Positions 4,695 to 6,169 of a stretch of 6,169 nt of DNA are shown piece after piece. The position numbers and the translations under genes are program-made. This DNA is from Rhodocyclaceae bacterium (lineage in GTDB: Bacteria; Pseudomonadota; Gammaproteobacteria; Burkholderiales; Rhodocyclaceae): positions 1 through 6,169 of the forward strand of contig JADLGU010000292.1 in assembly GCA_020849155.1 (NCBI GenBank), read 5' to 3'. Under the pieces are notes generated by a model. It did not search any database, was not told the origin of the DNA, and saw only the letters and a list, made by a program, of their open reading frames with translations. Numbering within the stretch: position 1 is the first letter of the stretch; every line of letters begins with the position of its first letter.

Positions 4695-5191
4695 TGGACC
4701 TCAAGCGAATCTTCAGGCACCTGTCTCTGCCGCAGTGGCGCATCGGCCTGGCTTTCCCCAAGCGCGTCCTCCACGCCATCGAGCAGGCCATTGCCGCTTC
4801 GGAGAAAAACCACGACGCCGAACTGCGCTTCGCCGTCGAGGCCGGCCTGCCTCTGGCGGCATTGCTGCGCGGGCAGACGGCGCGGCAGCGCGCCGTCGGG
4901 GTCTTCGCGCAGTTGCGCGTGTGGGACACCGAGCACAACAGCGGCGTGCTGATCTACGTCCAGCTGGTCGACCGCAAGGTCGAGCTCCTCGCCGACCGCG
5001 GCATCAACGCGCGGGTGCCGCAGGAGGAATGGAACGCCATCTGCCACCGCCTCGAGCAGCGCTACCGCAAGGGGGAATTCGAGCAGGGCACGCTCGCCGC
5101 CATCGGGGAGATCACCGCACACCTGGCGCGGCACTTCCCGCCGGGCGAGGCGAATCCCGACGAGTTGCCGAACCGGCCCGTGACTTTGTGA
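4694..5191 (+). CDS. Short TPM-domain protein, predicted cytoplasmic
   Basis: This 165-residue protein is essentially one TPM domain (about 22-150) with no signal peptide or hydrophobic membrane segment, so it should stay in the cytoplasm or associate peripherally with the inner membrane through its basic, amphipathic start. It aligns by eye with the first TPM protein: FAQLRVWDTEHNSGVLIYVQ (71-90) corresponds to the WKLGRKGIDDGILILVA region, LVDRKVELLADRGI (91-104) to KDDRKLRIEVGRGL, and YRKGEFEQGTLAAIGEIT (124-141) to FKDGDFHGGLQAGVAKLQ. The acidic DDG of the first protein is NSG here. The A of its ATG is the last base of the preceding TGA, so the two TPM genes are almost certainly translationally coupled. 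Stand-alone short TPM proteins of this type occur next to lemA in other proteobacteria. Function is unknown. Confidence 0.87.
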   Translation: MDLKRIFRHLSLPQWRIGLAFPKRVLHAIEQAIAASEKNHDAELRFAVEAGLPLAALLRGQTARQRAVGVFAQLRVWDTEHNSGVLIYVQLVDRKVELLADRGINARVPQEEWNAICHRLEQRYRKGEFEQGTLAAIGEITAHLARHFPPGEANPDELPNRPVTL

Positions 5192-5194
5192 TCA
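5189..5194. other. Abutting convergent stop codons (TGATCA)
   Basis: The palindrome TGATCA contains the TGA stop of the second TPM gene (5189-5191, + strand) and the TGA stop of lplT (5192-5194, - strand). There is no intergenic base, and I see no hairpin followed by a T-run on either side, so no intrinsic terminator separates the two transcription units. Confidence 0.9.
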
Positions 5195-6169
5195 GTGCCC
5201 GGCGTTGACGTTCTTCGCCGCGGCGAGCAGCTGTTCCAGTTCCTCGCCGTGCTGGCGCATGTTGCGGCGGTGCCAGAAGCCGACCAGCATCATGGCCAGG
5301 CTGACGAAGACCCCGAACAGGACGATCACCGCGAAGATGGAGAGGTCGAGATAGACCAGCAGGGCGTAGAAGCCCAGCATGAGCAGGATGCTGGTGTTCT
5401 CGTTGAAGTTCTGCACGGCGATGGAGTGGCCGGCGCCCATCAGGATGTGGCCGCGGTGCTGCAGCAGGGCGTTCATCGGCACCACGAAGAAGCCGGCCAT
5501 CGCGCCCACCGCGACCATCATGAGCAGCGCCACCGGCAGGTCGGTGACGAAGATCATGCCCATCACGACGACGCCCATGGCGATGCCCACCGGCAGCACC
5601 TTCACCGACTTGTCCAGCGATACGGCCTTGGCGGCGATCACCGCGCCGAGGGCGATGCCGAGGGCCACCACGCCCTGGAGGATCGTGGCCTTGTCGAGCG
5701 GCAGGCCGAGCGCCCTGTCGGCCCACTTCAGCACGATGAACTGCAGCGTCGCGCCGGCGCCCCAGAACAGGGTGGTGACGGCCAGCGAGATCTGGCCCAG
5801 CTTGTCGCGCCAGAGCAGGCGCACGCAGTGCCAGAACTCGTGCATCAGGTACATCGGGTTCTTGTGCAGCGGCCTGTGGTCGACCCCGGTGTCGGGAATG
5901 TAAAGGTTGAAGATCGCCGCGACGAGGTATAGCAGCGAAATCACCAACATGGCCACTTCCGCCGGCGTGTCGATCGGCGTGTCGAGGCCCGGCAGGTCGA
6001 TGGTAAGCAACACGCCGCTCACCGTCGGGTTGATCAGCACCCCGCCGAGGACGGTGCCGAGGATGATGGCAGCCACCGTCAGGCCCTCGATCCAGCCGTT
6101 GGCGATGACCAGCTTGTCGTGCGGCAGGTACTCGGTGAGGATGCCGTATTTGGCCGGCGAGTAGGCCGC
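5192..6169 (-). CDS. lplT: Lysophospholipid transporter LplT (5' end outside window)
   Basis: LplT is an inner-membrane MFS protein that flips lysophospholipids such as lyso-phosphatidylethanolamine to the cytoplasmic leaflet, where the acyltransferase Aas re-acylates them. The window holds the last 325 codons; the frame stays open to the right edge. The first residues present read AAYSPAKYGIL, identical to my recollection of E. coli LplT near residue 113, so roughly 110 N-terminal residues are missing. Further hallmarks are ANGWIEG, AAIILGTVLGG, FWGAGATLQF, GFFVVPMNALLQ (5459-5494), GAGHSIAVQNFNENTSILLMLG and about eight hydrophobic segments. The hydrophilic C-terminal tail (HRRNMRQHGEELEQLLAAAK and onward) appears longer than in E. 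coli. A GTG at 6076 is internal, not the start. The partner gene aas is not in this window. The gene converges on the TPM cassette and is probably transcribed independently. Confidence 0.93.
   Translation of the reverse strand, partial: AAYSPAKYGILTEYLPHDKLVIANGWIEGLTVAAIILGTVLGGVLINPTVSGVLLTIDLPGLDTPIDTPAEVAMLVISLLYLVAAIFNLYIPDTGVDHRPLHKNPMYLMHEFWHCVRLLWRDKLGQISLAVTTLFWGAGATLQFIVLKWADRALGLPLDKATILQGVVALGIALGAVIAAKAVSLDKSVKVLPVGIAMGVVVMGMIFVTDLPVALLMMVAVGAMAGFFVVPMNALLQHRGHILMGAGHSIAVQNFNENTSILLMLGFYALLVYLDLSIFAVIVLFGVFVSLAMMLVGFWHRRNMRQHGEELEQLLAAAKNVNAGH

Noticed and set aside
4064..5134. Minus-strand open frame with a proline-rich middle
   Set aside because: The proline-rich part is the complement of the GGC-rich tail codons of the first TPM gene. 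The rest is antisense to two supported TPM genes.
5215..5226. TCGCCGCGGCGA perfect palindrome near the end of lplT as a terminator
   Set aside because: It has no loop of usable size and no following T-run on either strand, and it encodes part of the Ala-rich LplT tail. High GC makes such palindromes likely by chance.
5195..5932. Plus-strand frame rich in His, Gln, Asp and Glu opposite lplT
   Set aside because: The biased composition is what antisense of hydrophobic membrane codons produces. The minus-strand LplT motifs are unambiguous.
1..6169. Mobile element, CRISPR array, toxin-antitoxin or anti-phage system
   Set aside because: No transposase, integrase, direct-repeat array, tRNA-flanked junction or defence domain is seen. 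All genes belong to recognisable chromosomal families with uniform composition.

Overview
This 6.2-kb window is GC-rich, gene-dense chromosomal DNA from a proteobacterium, most likely a betaproteobacterium and perhaps Rhodocyclales-like. That placement is inference from the strong G/C third-position bias, the tsaB-rimI-uracil-DNA glycosylase gene order and the LplT sequence. No mobile element, tRNA, rRNA or CRISPR array is visible. Eight complete or nearly complete genes and one truncated gene fill almost all of it.

Left part (1-3104, + strand): a small KTSC-domain protein is followed by a tightly packed series. It runs tsaB (tRNA t6A modification partner), rimI (N-terminal acetyltransferase of ribosomal protein S18), a family-4 iron-sulfur uracil-DNA glycosylase, and a cation diffusion facilitator (CDF) that resembles the ZnT9/SLC30A9 branch. 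From tsaB to the CDF each start overlaps the preceding stop (4, 4 and 14 nt), so translation is probably coupled.

Middle part (3105-5191, + strand): a new transcription unit probably begins at a promoter whose -35 box overlaps the CDF stop codon. It encodes a LemA-family lipoprotein, a secreted and membrane-anchored TPM-domain protein with a Gly-rich tail (YgcG type), and a second short TPM-domain protein without signal peptide or membrane segment. The three sit within a few bases of each other and look like a cell-envelope cassette with parts in three locations; its biochemical role is unknown.

Right part (5192-6169, - strand): a convergent lplT gene (lysophospholipid transporter) is cut by the window edge. 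Its stop codon directly abuts the stop of the second TPM gene.

The most interesting observation is in the glycosylase. Its first ~20 residues closely resemble the N-terminal chi-binding peptide of the DNA polymerase III psi subunit (HolD) and are joined to the catalytic domain by an Ala/Pro-rich linker. In E. coli holD is the neighbour of rimI, and here the psi-like peptide sits on a DNA repair enzyme next to rimI. This suggests a glycosylase tethered to the replication clamp-loader/SSB machinery through chi.
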